From Caenorhabditis remanei (lineage: Eukaryota; Nematoda; Chromadorea; Rhabditida; Rhabditidae): a stretch of DNA of 64,000 bases. The notes beneath the pieces are model-generated. The model worked only from the letters and a program-made list of their open reading frames with translations. It ran no database searches and was not told the origin of the DNA. Both the position numbers and the translations under genes were made by a program. Location of the stretch: contig NC_071333.1 in the NCBI RefSeq assembly GCF_010183535.1, forward strand, positions 3,038,001 through 3,102,000, read 5' to 3'. Below, one piece after another: positions 1 to 11,344 of the stretch. The first letter of the stretch is position 1. Each line of letters opens with the position of its first letter.

Positions 1-319
1 TAGCGAAAATTAGATAAGAAATAGGCCCGCTGACAGCCACAAGTTTCGAATTAGAATCGTTTAATTGGCTGGATACATAAAATAGAAATTTTTCTAATGA
101 TGGAGAGAGGGAAGGGGTCGGAAAAGTGATGCGTTAGGTAAAAACTATACACAAAATATGGAAAGAAAGGCACTAACACTGACATGTATTGTGGGAAAAG
201 AAAATTAAAACCAAAGTATAATCGATGAGGGGAAGGTCGCAAAAACATTTGAAAAACAAAAAGCTAGAAGTCTATTAAACAGAAAAAAGCATCAAAAAAG
301 TATTTCACAACGTTGGTGT

Positions 320-3300
320 TCAGATGCGGAACTTGTCGATGACGGCGTCAGCAAAGTCGACGGTGGTGGCGTATCTGGAACAGAAAAATTGAGAATTCTG
401 AGATTGATTTGTAAAATTTTGATTTTCAATTTTTTGGAACTTCACCGAGTCTGTACAAGCATATTGAAAATCAAGAAAAAACCTAGCCATTTATTTTGTC
501 CCAAGTTAATGGTACTTCACTACAAGAACTCCGGAATTTTTTGAACTTCACAGCATTCTTGCGAAATTTTGGGCCGACCCGGTTTCAGCCCGGCCCGGAT
601 CGGCCCGGATTTTGATTTTTGAATTGTTTTCACTAGAATTGCTATTTTTCAGTATATTTCAATGGAAATTCTTTCCTCTCGTCTGTACGTGAAATGCATT
701 CATGAATGTTCGTTTCACGAATTATTTTGTGAAAAGTTTTGAAAATATAAATATATTTTTTCACGCGCACTACGAGGAGATCTTCTATTGGAATGTTCTG
801 AAAACCTAGACGACGAGGAGCGATTTTTGGCATTTGAGGTATCATAACTCGCTTCAAACATATTTTCAAAGAAATTCTAGTTGTGCCCTGAAATTGCGAG
901 CCGACAGGGCTGAGTCAAATAGTTTTTGTGTAGAATTCATACTATTTTTTATTCGAATGACATTTTTCAACCTTACTGTTTTCAGCAATTTATAAAAGGC
1001 AGCTGGTTAAAGTGACACTGTTTTTTGAAGAGGCTTTTTGGCATAATAGAAAGGGTTTCTTGTATTATTTTCAAATTTGAAGCAAAACTGGAATGAAAAT
1101 AGTTTTTAATAAGATTTTCAGAGTGTTCAACTAAAAATAACTCTCTTGGATATGATTTTTTGTGTTTTTGTAATTGAAAAGTGAAATTTCCATTAGAGTA
1201 CCATTTTTCTTTTCTTAAACTGTGTTCCGATCAACTAAAATGCCTCATTCAAAGAAAAAGCGGAAATTTAAAAAAAAATGAAGTTTTGAAAACCATCATT
1301 TCAAAATCGGTAAAAAATTTCTGTGGAGATTTTCAAACATTTTCTTTCCGGGTAGTTATGAATAAACTGTGACAGATAACAGAAATACTTGACTTTAGGA
1401 AAGTAAGAAAACCGTTTGACCACCTTTAAACTCAAAAATAACGTTCCAACTTTAGAAAACTTCAGCCTTCATCCAAAAATCGGAGCCCAAGCTTAACTTC
1501 TGGTGCTTTTTTTCATTGTCTTGCTCAGAATAACAGCATATTTTAGAACAACCAATAAAGTCAATGAGCACAGTTTTTGTGATTTTTTCTTTTCTAAAAT
1601 TCAAAAATTCATAACATTACTCACCCTCCCAAGTCACGAGTGCGCACTTTTCCCTCTTTGACAACATCGGCGACAGCGGTGCGAAGGGAGTTGCCCCATG
1701 CATCAAGATGGAGGTGGTTGAGCATGTTGGCGGCACAGAGGATCATGGCAGTTGGGTTGGCGATAGAACGTCCCATAGCCTCTTGGAAAGAGTGACGACT
1801 TCCTGGCTCAAAGATGACAAAGTCACGTCCCACAGATTGTCCTGGCACAACTCCGGCTCCACCGACGAGTCTGAAAAAAGAAAAATGATGTATCAGAGAA
1901 ACGTTTTCCGGTTCTCGGTAGCCAACTACAGCAAAATCAGTTTGTTTGTTTTCGAAATGAACGTGCTCTGCCGAGGAAGGAAAAGTCCGAACAAGTAATT
2001 CGAGACGTGGCTTTCAAACGATCTAGTAATTTGATTATTGCTACTTTTGACTATGGAGAATCCATTTCTGCCATCAAAACCGGCCAAATGTCTCTTTGAG
2101 CCAAGTTGAGCTCTCTAACTTTAGATATGGTCAAGCTTTTTCACATGGAGTTTTAACTTGAGAGCTCATAACTTGGCTCCGGGGCATTTCGCCACCAAAT
2201 GTTTCACCACCAATTTTAGGATTTTTAGGAATCCAAAGCTTTATAGGGAAAAAGCATACCACTAGAACGCGTTGATTGGGCTAATCAAGGTTTTATACTT
2301 TTGAAATAACTCGGCTCGCACAGACTTTTTGCCGGTTTTAATGACAGAAACAGACTTCACGTAGTTGAAAGTACCTGTGACCAAATTTATAGATTGAGAT
2401 CTCTGTCTCCAAAGATTTCGCTTGTAAGCTGTTGTCTAACAACTATACGACATCCCACTTCAAAAATAAATCAAAACCTTACCCAGCGGCCAAGTTATCA
2501 ATAATGTTTCCGTAGAGATTCGGCATGACCATCACATCGAACTGTTCTGGTTTTGACACCAACTGCATACAAGTGTTATCGATGATCATTTGTTCGAACT
2601 GGATTTTTGGATATTGTTTGGCTACGGACTCGCAGGTTCTCAGGAACAATCCATCTCCCAGTTTCATAATGTTGGCCTTGTGGACGGCGGTGACCTGAAA
2701 TAGAGAAAAAATGAGGAAAAAAGTGTTTTATTTAATTCCCACCTTCTTCCTTCCGGTCTTTGTGGCGTAGTCGAAGGCGAACTTGGCGATTCTCTCGGCC
2801 TTGACTCTCGTGGAGATCTTGAGGCATTCGATGACTCCTGGCACGAGTTGGTGCTCCAAGCTGGAGTACTCTCCCTCCGTCTGCTCACGGACAATCACGA
2901 AATCAAGATTTTTTCCATGTCTTGTTTTGATGCCATCGAGTGTCTGAAATAGACAGAAATTCTTTTTATTTGGTTTTGTTGATTGGTGTTTGTCACAGGA
3001 AAACCCAGATGCAGAATTGTGCGAAAAAAGTTTTATTGAGAGTGACGCAGAATTAAAGGCAAAAGGAAGAGCGAAGTGAAATTCGTTTTGGCCGTTTGAA
3101 TCTGACAGCAATGAAACAGTTAATTAGTTGTAGTAAAGGTATTACTACCTATTGAGCATGCAAAATTTCAAAATATTATTTTTTTGGTATCACAGGCTTG
3201 AAAAAGCTGCTGAACTTGACACACGTTAGTCGAACGTTGACGTGTAGAATTTTATTTTACAGGCCCACTTGTACCCGATAAGTCAGATATTCAAACTTCC

Positions 3301-6300
3301 TGGTAAGGCCCAAAAACCTGGGCCTTGGAAAACTTGACCCGGCTCACGGTAATTCAATCATAACCTATGCAAACGCGCTTTGTTGAGAGTACATTTTGGT
3401 AATATTATTTGACGCCTAAATTGCAATTTTTTAATATTTTTTGTTTTTCCAAAAAATTGGCCTTTCTTGATTATATTTCTCCTTAAAACTATTTCTTGTC
3501 TAAGTTTTTCAGTTTGAACAAAAAAATTTAGGTAAGCGATTTTTCTCAAAAGAGCGCATTTGTATAGGTTCACTTTGAAATATCGTGCAGGCTTCGATAA
3601 ATGAATTTTTTGGATTTTTTCGCGAAAAAAATTCAAAAAATTTCAAAAATTTCAAAAAATTCGAACTTTGAGTTTGGCGACAAGTACCCGGGCCATAATT
3701 TTGCTGACAAGCCCGGGCCTAGACAAGTATGCAAGTTTCGACCCCAATTTAAAGGAGGACTGAAGTCATATTTTTTTATTTCAGATTCTGATACTTCAGA
3801 AAATTCTGAACAACTTTCATCATTGGAGCATATGCTAAAAATCGCTCTAAATGCCCTAAATTCACGTTTTCCCGGCTCAAATTGAGCTTTCGCGGAAGAG
3901 TTTTCCCACGCGAATTGTTGCCCTCGTGTAGTCCTCTCGGACAAAATTATTTCTTTTTATTTCTCGATTTCTCGTTTTCTTGCTATTTTCAACAAAAATT
4001 CGTGTTTTTTTCAATTTATATCGTTAAAAAAGAAGAAAAAACACGAAATTTTGTTGAAAAAAGCAAGAAAACGAGAAATCGAGAAATAAAAAGAAATAAT
4101 TTTGTCCGAGAGGACTATACGGGGGCAAAAAATCGCGTGGGAAAACTCTTCCACGAAAGCTCAATTTGAGCCCGGAAAACGTGCATTTAGGGCGTTTAGA
4201 GCGATTTTTAGCACATGCTCCAACGATGAAAGTTGTTCAGAATTTTCTGAAGTATCAGAATCTGAAAAAAAAATATGACTTCAGTCCTCCTTTAAGCTGC
4301 TTTTTCAGGTCGACTAGTACCAGTTAAATAAATATTGGGGGGTTTTTATTGGTCGAAGGGTAGTAATACCTTCACTTCACCTAATTACCGTAAAAACTGT
4401 ATTTGAGGTGCATGCAACTCTATTGTTCAAAGGGTCTATCGGAGTGCAACTCTATTATAGGGGCAATTTAAATAGAGGGTTCACATCTATTTTTCGTCGA
4501 CGAATTCGCCCGACTTCGATACCCAACTATCACTTGAATTTGTTTGATTTCATCAGTTTTCTATGCCGAATACATCGAATTTTTACGTGAAAAACGAAGA
4601 AACTCTTGAATTTTTATAGAAAACTACGTTTTTAACACCAAAAATGCTGAAATAGTAAAGTGAGAGAACAGTTCGGAGTCAGTTAATGATGGTATTAGAG
4701 AAAAGTGTAAATCGCTGGAGAGCAACTACTAGAGGGCACTTCAAATTGAGGGGCACCTCAAATACAGTTTTTACGGTAACTATGTCTTTTGCAGTCAGTT
4801 TCATACTGTCGAAAATGTTTTTCCTTCTGTCTTACTTCTGTCTTTAATGCACAGATTTGGTCTTCTTCATAACTATAACTCGTTTCAGCTCTTTATTCCT
4901 CCGGATTTTACTTTTTAAATGTTGATTTTGATTAACCTAACTAACCTTGATGTGAACGACGTTGGCGAACAAGTCCAGAGAGCGTCTCAATCTCATGTTG
5001 AGCCCTTGAAGCTCTCCTTCGGTGTGAAGAACGGCTGACTCTTCAATGGCTCCTTTGAGAGCGACGTTGTTGTTGCGGCCAATCGACTCGACAGCATTCT
5101 CGATGGAGGAGGAGCGGGTGTAGTGGACTTCGGAGAGGAAGATTTCTGCAACAAGTGGAAAAATTAGTGATAACGCGAGATTAGATTTTTTTCACAGTTT
5201 TTACAGATGAATAGGTAATAACTGATAAGATATCTTAAGGTGTGTTGGCAGGAATGATTTTGTTCTGACTACATGTATATAATTCATCATATCTAAAATG
5301 ATTCAAAAATTGGAAATACTTCCGCTTCTCCATTTTCTGATTGTCTGACCGTAAATCCTTTCTTTACAAAAGTATTTTTGTGTAGAGGTTGTACCAAACT
5401 ACGGAAAGATTTTACTGTAAAATTGCTCGAATACGTAAGATTGTTTTCTTTGTGAATTAGCTATACTAAGATTCAAATTTCTCTCCTTAGTTTTGGTAGA
5501 AAAGATGGGGTCCGTAAAATTGTTTATAGGACAGTTAAAAAGAGCCAACTACAAAAAGTCGTCAACTACAAAAATCCAAAAATCGAGATCTGGATTTATT
5601 TCTGGCGATAGTTTTGAATTTCAAGATGTTCGACCCTGAAACCACGGCAACTGGAGGAAAGGAGAAGCTTTTGTTCTTTTCTTGGCTTCATGGCGTAGAT
5701 CATTCGTGAATGTTACTAAAGAGCAGGCTTGTCGAAAACCTTATAAACCTACAAAAATCGTTCTTCAGAATTTTTTTTCAGAAAAAAATCGGAAATTTCG
5801 CGAAAAATTGGATTTTTTTTGGTACTGAATGTCAGGCTCGACTGGGTCAAACCGGTTACGGCTGGGTCGGATCGGGACGGAGAAATTCGGATTTTGGTCC
5901 GGCCTTGCCCATTTCAAGTCTGCTTAATAGAGTGGGTAAGCTAGATGAACGTTTGATGAATGTGTTAGCCTCAGACTATAGGCACCAAATGTTTGACGGG
6001 CAAAAAAGGCAGGCAAAAAGTTCTTGCCATTCTGATAGCCTTTGATATATCACGGACGATTTGTCACGCAGAATAGAAGCTCCGGAATAAAATGTCTGTC
6101 AATTTGATATGTTTTGTTACTTTTTTACTCTAAAAACTATTACGAGACCCTACAAATTTTACAATTTGCAGTAGTTTTGTCAGTTTTTCTTTTCCTATAT
6201 TTTTAAAAACCACTCACCCTCGAACTCAATCGGAATTCCGGTCTGCTTGACGATGTCCTGCACGGTGTAGATCAGCTCCGGTCCCACACCATCTCCAGGA

Positions 6301-6443
6301 ATGATGGTGACTTTGAGCTTTTGGTTGAGTTCTGTTGGAGGGCGTGGAGCGGTTATGGCGTATTGGCGGGTGGAGACGGTGTTGACGGCACCAAGCGTCT
6401 GCGGAGCCATACGGCTCAAGGAAGAGACCGTGCGAGAGAGCAT
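320..6443 (-). CDS. idhb-1: NAD-dependent isocitrate dehydrogenase, beta subunit (mitochondrial)
   Basis: Six predicted exons (6443-6218, 5145-4946, 2943-2743, 2694-2483, 1870-1625, 374-320) join in frame to 379 residues. Residues 1-35 or so are Ser/Arg-rich without acids, as expected of a mitochondrial presequence. Then come the IDH3/IPMDH core motifs [69 protein letters not shown] and RTRDLGGY. The wording [17 protein letters not shown] and the length fit beta/gamma-type subunits of the alpha2-beta-gamma NAD-IDH complex of the TCA cycle, and it matches vertebrate IDH3B most closely by eye. The start is the first Met, with a TTTTTCAG acceptor one base upstream (likely SL trans-splice). Intron 2 holds two palindromic elements and introns 1, 4 and 5 hold further repeats. 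The symbol rests on family plus neighbourhood synteny. Confidence 0.93.
540..620. repeat. GGCCCGG-family dispersed repeat fragment
   Basis: A short GC-rich island (GGGCCGACCCGG, CGGCCCGGAT) in the otherwise AT-rich last intron of idhb-1. The same words recur at about ten other places in the window, usually beside ACAAGTCTG or ACAAGTATG, so this is one truncated member of a dispersed family. Confidence 0.6.
1990..2438. repeat. Inverted-repeat MITE, family also at 15.0 and 21.5 kb
   Basis: Both ends carry the same inverted words: TTTCTGCCATCAAAACCGG on the left and its complement (AACCGG...GACAGAAA) on the right, followed by matching distal arms. The centre has CATATGGTTAAGCTTTTTCACATG-like sequence, also inverted. 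It lies wholly within intron 4 of idhb-1. The copies at 15010-15390 and 21515-21955 share these arms and centre. Confidence 0.65.
3749..4295. repeat. 547-bp near-perfect palindrome in idhb-1 intron 2
   Basis: The left arm starts TTAAAGGAGGACTGAAGTC at 3749 and the right arm ends with its exact complement at 4295. The arms (about 260 bp each) agree almost base for base through the interior, with a short AT-rich loop near 4010-4035. No coding content: the open frames on the two arms are mirror images. If transcribed with the intron it would fold into one long hairpin. Confidence 0.9.
4385..4779. repeat. TIR element (TTACCGTAAAAACTG ends)
   Basis: Terminal inverted repeats of about 27 bp begin TTACCGTAAAAACTGTATTT at 4385 and end with the complement at 4779. 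The interior has short direct repeats of GTGCAACTCTATT. Non-autonomous, with no transposase frame. It sits 90 bp from the 547-bp palindrome in the same intron. Confidence 0.8.
5820..5920. repeat. GGCCCGG-family repeat fragment
   Basis: Words such as GACTGGGTCAAACCGG, GGCTGGGTCGGATCGGG and GGTCCGGCCTTGCCC mark another copy of the dispersed GC-rich family, here inside intron 1 of idhb-1. Confidence 0.5.
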
Positions 6444-6460
6444 TCTGAAAAATCAAAAAT
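6444..6460 (-). promoter_or_regulatory. Probable SL trans-splice acceptor of idhb-1
   Basis: On the minus strand GATTTTTCAG ends one base before the idhb-1 ATG. A near-consensus 3' splice site with no coding exon upstream is the usual sign of spliced-leader addition. A 5' UTR intron is the alternative. Confidence 0.6.
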
Positions 6461-6689
6461 AATAGGAAGAGAAGTGAAGAAAAAACAAGCAGAAAATTCC
6501 ATCTACATATTTCTCCACTCAAAAGCTTATTATTTATATTTATAATATCAGTTTTTGATACCAAAAAGTGCTTTTTGGTCGAGAAAATGCTCCGAAACGA
6601 CAAAAAATAGTAGACAGAGGAAAAAGAACAAAGAAAAACGGTCCACTAGCTCATAATCTACGAGTAACAAAAAAGAAACCAATAAAAAA

Positions 6690-7070
6690 GTCATTAGCAG
6701 GTGAGCGTCTTTTCCGACGGGCGGGGGTACGAGAAACGCGTCAGCTATTCGGTTGGCGCACTCTCCGTGACCCCCGTAGTCGCTCGCTGTTTGTGTGTGT
6801 GCGTGTGTGTGTTTGTCGAGAGGAGGAAAGGGGGCCTCGGTCGAAAGGAGAAGGATGGGGGGAAGGTTGTTTTGATGAACAGGCGCTGCGAGGGCAAAAA
6901 GACGGGGAGAGAGTACGGGAGAATGAAGAGACACGAGGGAGAAAAAGAGTCAATAGGATGGGAAAATGGGGGAAGGAGTATAGTGTAGCGTGGAGACATT
7001 TTGGACGGAAGGCAGGAGGGGGGGAGAAGAGAAAAGGGGGAGAGAGAGGGTGGTTTCAACATAATTGTTA
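6690..7070 (-). promoter_or_regulatory. idhb-1 upstream region: GC-rich block, GT repeat and polypurine tract
   Basis: Upstream of idhb-1 there is a short GC-rich segment (about 6710-6785, containing GAAACGCGTCAGC and GGCGCACTCTCCGTGACC). Next is a GT microsatellite (6789-6815), then about 240 nt that is almost pure purine on the plus strand (about 6820-7050, AGGAGGAAAG, GGGGGAGAAGAG). The compositional shift is sharp. I place the promoter here by position only. The long open frames over this tract are composition artefacts. Confidence 0.45.
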
Positions 7071-7107
7071 TATGATAGGTATTAAGAAAGAAAATGTTCC
7101 GACATAC

Positions 7108-7412
7108 CTAACTTATGGGTTATTAAGATAATGTAAAAATATATTTTATTACATATATATTTTACTTTATTCACAAACGGTGAAAATTGTATTTTTATCA
7201 TGTTTTTCTTCCATTTTTCTACATTTCTACCCCTCTTTTTGACGGTTTTTCTACATAGACAAGTCGAAAAATGCAAAAAATGGGAAAAAACGCTGTTAGA
7301 CTGACGATAAACTGCGATTTGTAAAAACAGTTTCTCGGCGATTGTAAATGAGGAAAATAAATGAGGAAAATATGTAATAAAATACATTTTTACATAACCT
7401 GAATAACCCCAT
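7108..7412. repeat. MITE with ~40-bp TIRs
   Basis: The left end reads ATGGGTTATTAAGATAATG, then AAAAATATATTTTATTACAT. The right end is its near-exact complement, finishing CCTGAATAACCCCAT. About 300 bp with no coding interior. It lies in the idhb-1 to AIG1 intergenic region. Confidence 0.75.
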
Positions 7413-8481
7413 CAAATAAGTCAAATTTGTACAGATTTGTTTGCAAAACTAATTAGGTAATCATTTTTACATTTTTACTGAAATATACTTATACATACCG
7501 TTTGATATTTTTCTGATGTGAAAAAATTTGAACCCTCACCCAGAAGTTAGGATAATTTATTTTTCCATAAATCTTTTTGGAGGATATTCTACAGAACATG
7601 AATTTTATTTTTGTAGTTGCTAATATTTTTCGCCAAAAGCCTTCTCAAAAAGTAATTGTTCACTGAAGTGTCTACTGCTTTAAAATGAGCAATTTTAGTA
7701 CATAATGTTTATAAAATTATGTTCAGCAGAGCATTTCTTAAAAGACAACAGGCCAAAAAGTTGTGAGCTCAAAAATAAATATATATTTTGCAAAATTGAT
7801 ACTTGGCACAGCAAAAAGGATGAATTTTTTGCCTATTTTCTGATGAAAAAAGCATTAAAAAAGCAAAAATTCACCTTAAAAGTGAATTTCAATATGATTC
7901 CACCAGGCAATCTCACAATTTTCAATAGAAAATCACAAAACTTAAAATGACAGAACTCAACGGAACTCACGAAATAACTCGGGTCCTAAAAAATACATCA
8001 AAACATTCTCAACTAACAAAATAAGCTCCGCTGTCCCTTTGAAATTTTGTTAGTTGAAAATATATTGGTAGTTTCAAAACTAGCCAAGATTCAATGGTTC
8101 AAAATTTTTAAGCAGTCATGTTACTATGTCAATTCTTAAAATTGGCATAGCTTATTCTGAAACAATAAATTCACAAGAAACTTTAAAAACCAAAAAATCT
8201 ATATAAAACCGACTTAAAAACTTCAAAAAAGATAAATTTGCGCACTGGAAACAAGAAAATAACCGATTGTGAATAAGAAAATTAAAAATTAAAACTTGAT
8301 CCAATTGAACACACGAATCAAAAAAAAAGTGAAGAAAAAAGGAAAGGAGGCACAAATGTCGATGTCAAGGCCACGGACAGTGTAAAGATAGGAAGAGAAG
8401 AGGATGAGCGAGGAGGGATATTTCTTGTTTCCGTCATTTGTTCTCTTTTGTTTGCTGCGTCTAACATGGAATGTACTTCGT

Positions 8482-8770
8482 TCTTTTAATATTGTTTTTA
8501 AAAATATAATAATTCGAGGGAATCTTTTTGTTAAAAAATACAGACTCCCCAAGTCGAATTATTTCAATTCTTCGATTCAAACAAATAAATAACCTTTCCG
8601 CCTCTTGTTTTACTTTCCAAACTTTTTCAACCACAGAACAAGGAGAGGAAAATAGCAACACCTTACATTAAGAAATAACATTTGAAATAATTCGACTTGG
8701 GGAGTCTGTATTTTTTAACAAAAAGATTCCCTCGAATTATTATATTTTCAAAAACAATATTAAAAGTACG
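8482..8770. repeat. Inverted repeat with ~85-bp arms
   Basis: The left arm (8482-8567) runs GTACTTCGTTCTTTTAATAT ... GACTCCCCAAGTCGAATTA. The right arm (8685-8770) is its complement with few mismatches. The spacer of about 115 bp is unrelated to either arm. This looks like a non-autonomous DNA element. The rest of 7413-9247 shows no gene. Confidence 0.8.
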
Positions 8771-9247
8771 ATGAAAACAAACATTTCCAAGAAAATCATA
8801 TTCTTTTTTCCATGCATAACTAGTGTTTGCCAATAATACTTTTCCCCCCTTATTCTATACCGTGATATAATTGCTTTCTCGTTTTTATTCATATTTAGGT
8901 CATGTCGTCCGTATTGGTCACCTCGTCTCTCTTCTTTTCTGAATCGGTGTGGCTAGTTGTTCCCTTTTCCTATGATTCTCTCGCTATTTTCAATATGAAT
9001 TGTTTTGAAATTGCTTTAGTACTATTATTTATCAGACAAAATTTATAATATTTTGAATTTGAAAAAAAAATAAGTTGCCTAAATCGATGAATTTCTAAAC
9101 TGACAACAACTGGAAGCAGTTTAAAACTGAACATGCTCAAAAATTTCCGTTCAACTGTGACGATTCTACTTTCTTATATTACCTGTACATTTCCATTCTT
9201 ATTTTATGTGTTTTACATGAGTTTAGTTAAACTTTCATTTCAGAATA

Positions 9248-10323
9248 ATGACATATATCTCTTTCGCCTTATTTTCAACATTTTCTATAATTTGGGTGAC
9301 TTCTCTATGGTTTGACGTTCAACAGCAACCGAGACTTGGTCATCATTGGTACATTTATAAACTTGTCATGCTGACAAATTTGAATTTTGTAAGTTATTTT
9401 TTAAATTTCACTGTGCATATTTTGTTTCCAAGTGATTTTGGCGTTTTTTGTGCATTCATCGTAAAATCTTTTACTTTTTTGAAAAAAAAAACATCCACCG
9501 AAAATTTGAAGCATGACACTCAAAAACCAAACACTCAAAAACTTTCGAATTTTTTATATTGTTATTTTTTTATTCTATAATTACATCCTTGCAGGTTCTC
9601 GACGTTTTTTACTCTGTGATAGTAGTTATGGGCTACAAATTCGATAGACTGAAAAGAATCGCCGATTTTATGCATTTCACTTCAATCTTCCCAGTTGGAA
9701 TTGTGAGTTTATTATTGAAAACTGAAAAAAATCAAAATCACCTGATTTTGATATTCAGGTCACATGTGGATTATTCTGGGGTCTCTATGCAATCGACCCA
9801 GCTCTGGTGATGCCTGATTGGATTGCAAAACTCATACCCTGGTGGTTGAATCACATCACTCACACATACCCAATCGTCTATATCTTGCTGGATAGTTACT
9901 TTCATAAAAGGCATGCATTTTTTTGAAAATTGAAACATTTTCAATTTTATGAGTTGCAGAACTGCCCCCAAAAATATCACTTGTTGGATATTATCGGCTG
10001 CACTGGTTTTCATCTACTTTATCGTGTATGTTCAACTTATTTCAATGATTCCCAACATATATATTTTCAGAATTGGCTATGTCAGATATTTCGATGGTTA
10101 CTGGCTATACCCAATCCTAACACTTTTTGCTATTGAGCACTTTGTGATCAGTTACATTTTGGCGTTCTTCGGATTCTTCTTATTGACAAAATCGGCATGT
10201 TTGCTGAATAATTTCTTCCGTGAGTTTAATTTAGAAAACTTAAGTTTTGTATTTTTTGTTTCAGACAATTCATCAACGACACCAACTGTCGTGAGGACAA
10301 AGAAAACAAAAAAACAACATTAA
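9248..10323 (+). CDS. AIG1/ADTRP-like (FAR-17a) multi-pass membrane hydrolase
   Basis: Six predicted exons (9248-9388, 9595-9702, 9759-9910, 9960-10025, 10071-10219, 10265-10323) give 224 residues with about six hydrophobic spans. Family marks are WYIYKLVMLTNLNFV near residues 34-48 and WWLNHITHT near 111-119. Human AIG1 and ADTRP hydrolyse fatty acid esters of hydroxy fatty acids with a Thr and a His. Here Thr43 and His118 sit at the matching places. The C-terminus ends KKQH, a KKXX-type ER-retrieval signal, fitting an ER membrane enzyme. Intron 3 begins with GC rather than GT (AAAAG|GCATGC). That is the only junction that keeps frame. Intron 4 is only 45 bp. A TTTCAG lies four bases before ATG. 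Similar to the C. elegans C37E2 AIG1-like genes by synteny. Confidence 0.9.
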
Positions 10324-10796
10324 TCTATATGAGTAAATTAACCAATCTTACTAGGTTGTCCACTTTTTCTGTGAACTAGAAAAATTTTTCCTCAAATTTG
10401 TCGTTTTGAAAATATCAATTCCGACTTCTCTTTTTTTTCTGGTAAAAAACGGGCTGCGGTTCTACTTTCTTCCCCGGTCCCTCAACTTATATATCTTATG
10501 CGTATTGCATCATTTTGTGTGTCCTCCCGTTTCTATGGTTACCCAAACCCCACTCACTTGCTCGAGCACACGCATTTTATTTGAAAATAAAAAGTTGATG
10601 TCATGTAAAAGGATTTGGATGGGAAAATGAAGGGGATTAGTGTCAAAAAAGAAAGTGGGGTAAATGGAGAGACGCAGAGAAAAGTAAAGCGAAAATTTAG
10701 GGTTTAACAGCGAAAAATCACCGAGAACGGGTAAATGGGAGATGTAAACACACAATTATGATCACAAAAACAAAGATAATTATTACTTAGAGTAAT

Positions 10797-11246
10797 TAAA
10801 GGTGTATTGTGGTCAGTTATAATATTTTTTATCATAATGTATGCGTTTTGGCAATTTTAAAATTCGAGAATTTTTTTTATTCGGTGTACAACCCGCTGAA
10901 AACGAGCGGTGGCCTAGAAATTTGTCTTTGGCCGCGTTGATTTCTTTAATTTTGACGGTTTTTCGATAATTTTTTGTTGTATTCTTTAATAAATTCATTA
11001 GAATACAACAAATATTGATATAAAAAACGAAAAACTATCAAAAATGACATGAGAAACAGCAGCCGTTCTGGAAAAACACACTTAGCTGAAATTTCTAGAA
11101 CAGTCACACGGACCAAACTTTCCGGCACTCGCGTTAAGCGGGTTGAGCACCGAATTTTAAAAAAATTCTTGAAGTGTAAAACTACTCGAAATGCATACAT
11201 TATGATATCAAAATATCATAACTGACCACAATACACTTTTAAGAGG
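10797..11246. repeat. MITE with TTAAA-GTGTATTGTGGTCAG termini
   Basis: The left end carries GGTGTATTGTGGTCAGTTAT, followed by ATCATAATGTATGC. The right end carries the complement, ending CTGACCACAATACACTTTT. The flanks suggest a TTAA-like target site. The interior has no intact gene. It occupies most of the gap between the AIG1-like and F-box genes. Confidence 0.75.
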
Positions 11247-11344
11247 TGTTTTTATAGTTTATCTAAAAAAATAATAATGCAAGATTCCAAAAGCATTTTA
11301 CCAAGAAAGTTCTCCCCAGGGCACCTCCGACGGCTTGATGAACT

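Noticed and set aside
3601..4169. Open frames of 92-103 codons in idhb-1 intron 2
   Set aside because: They are mirror images on the two arms of the palindrome and have no coding character.
6568..7131. 187-codon open frame over the idhb-1 upstream region
   Set aside because: It lies on the polypurine/GT tract. Composition removes stops in several frames at once, and the product is low-complexity Arg/Gly/Glu without splice or start context.
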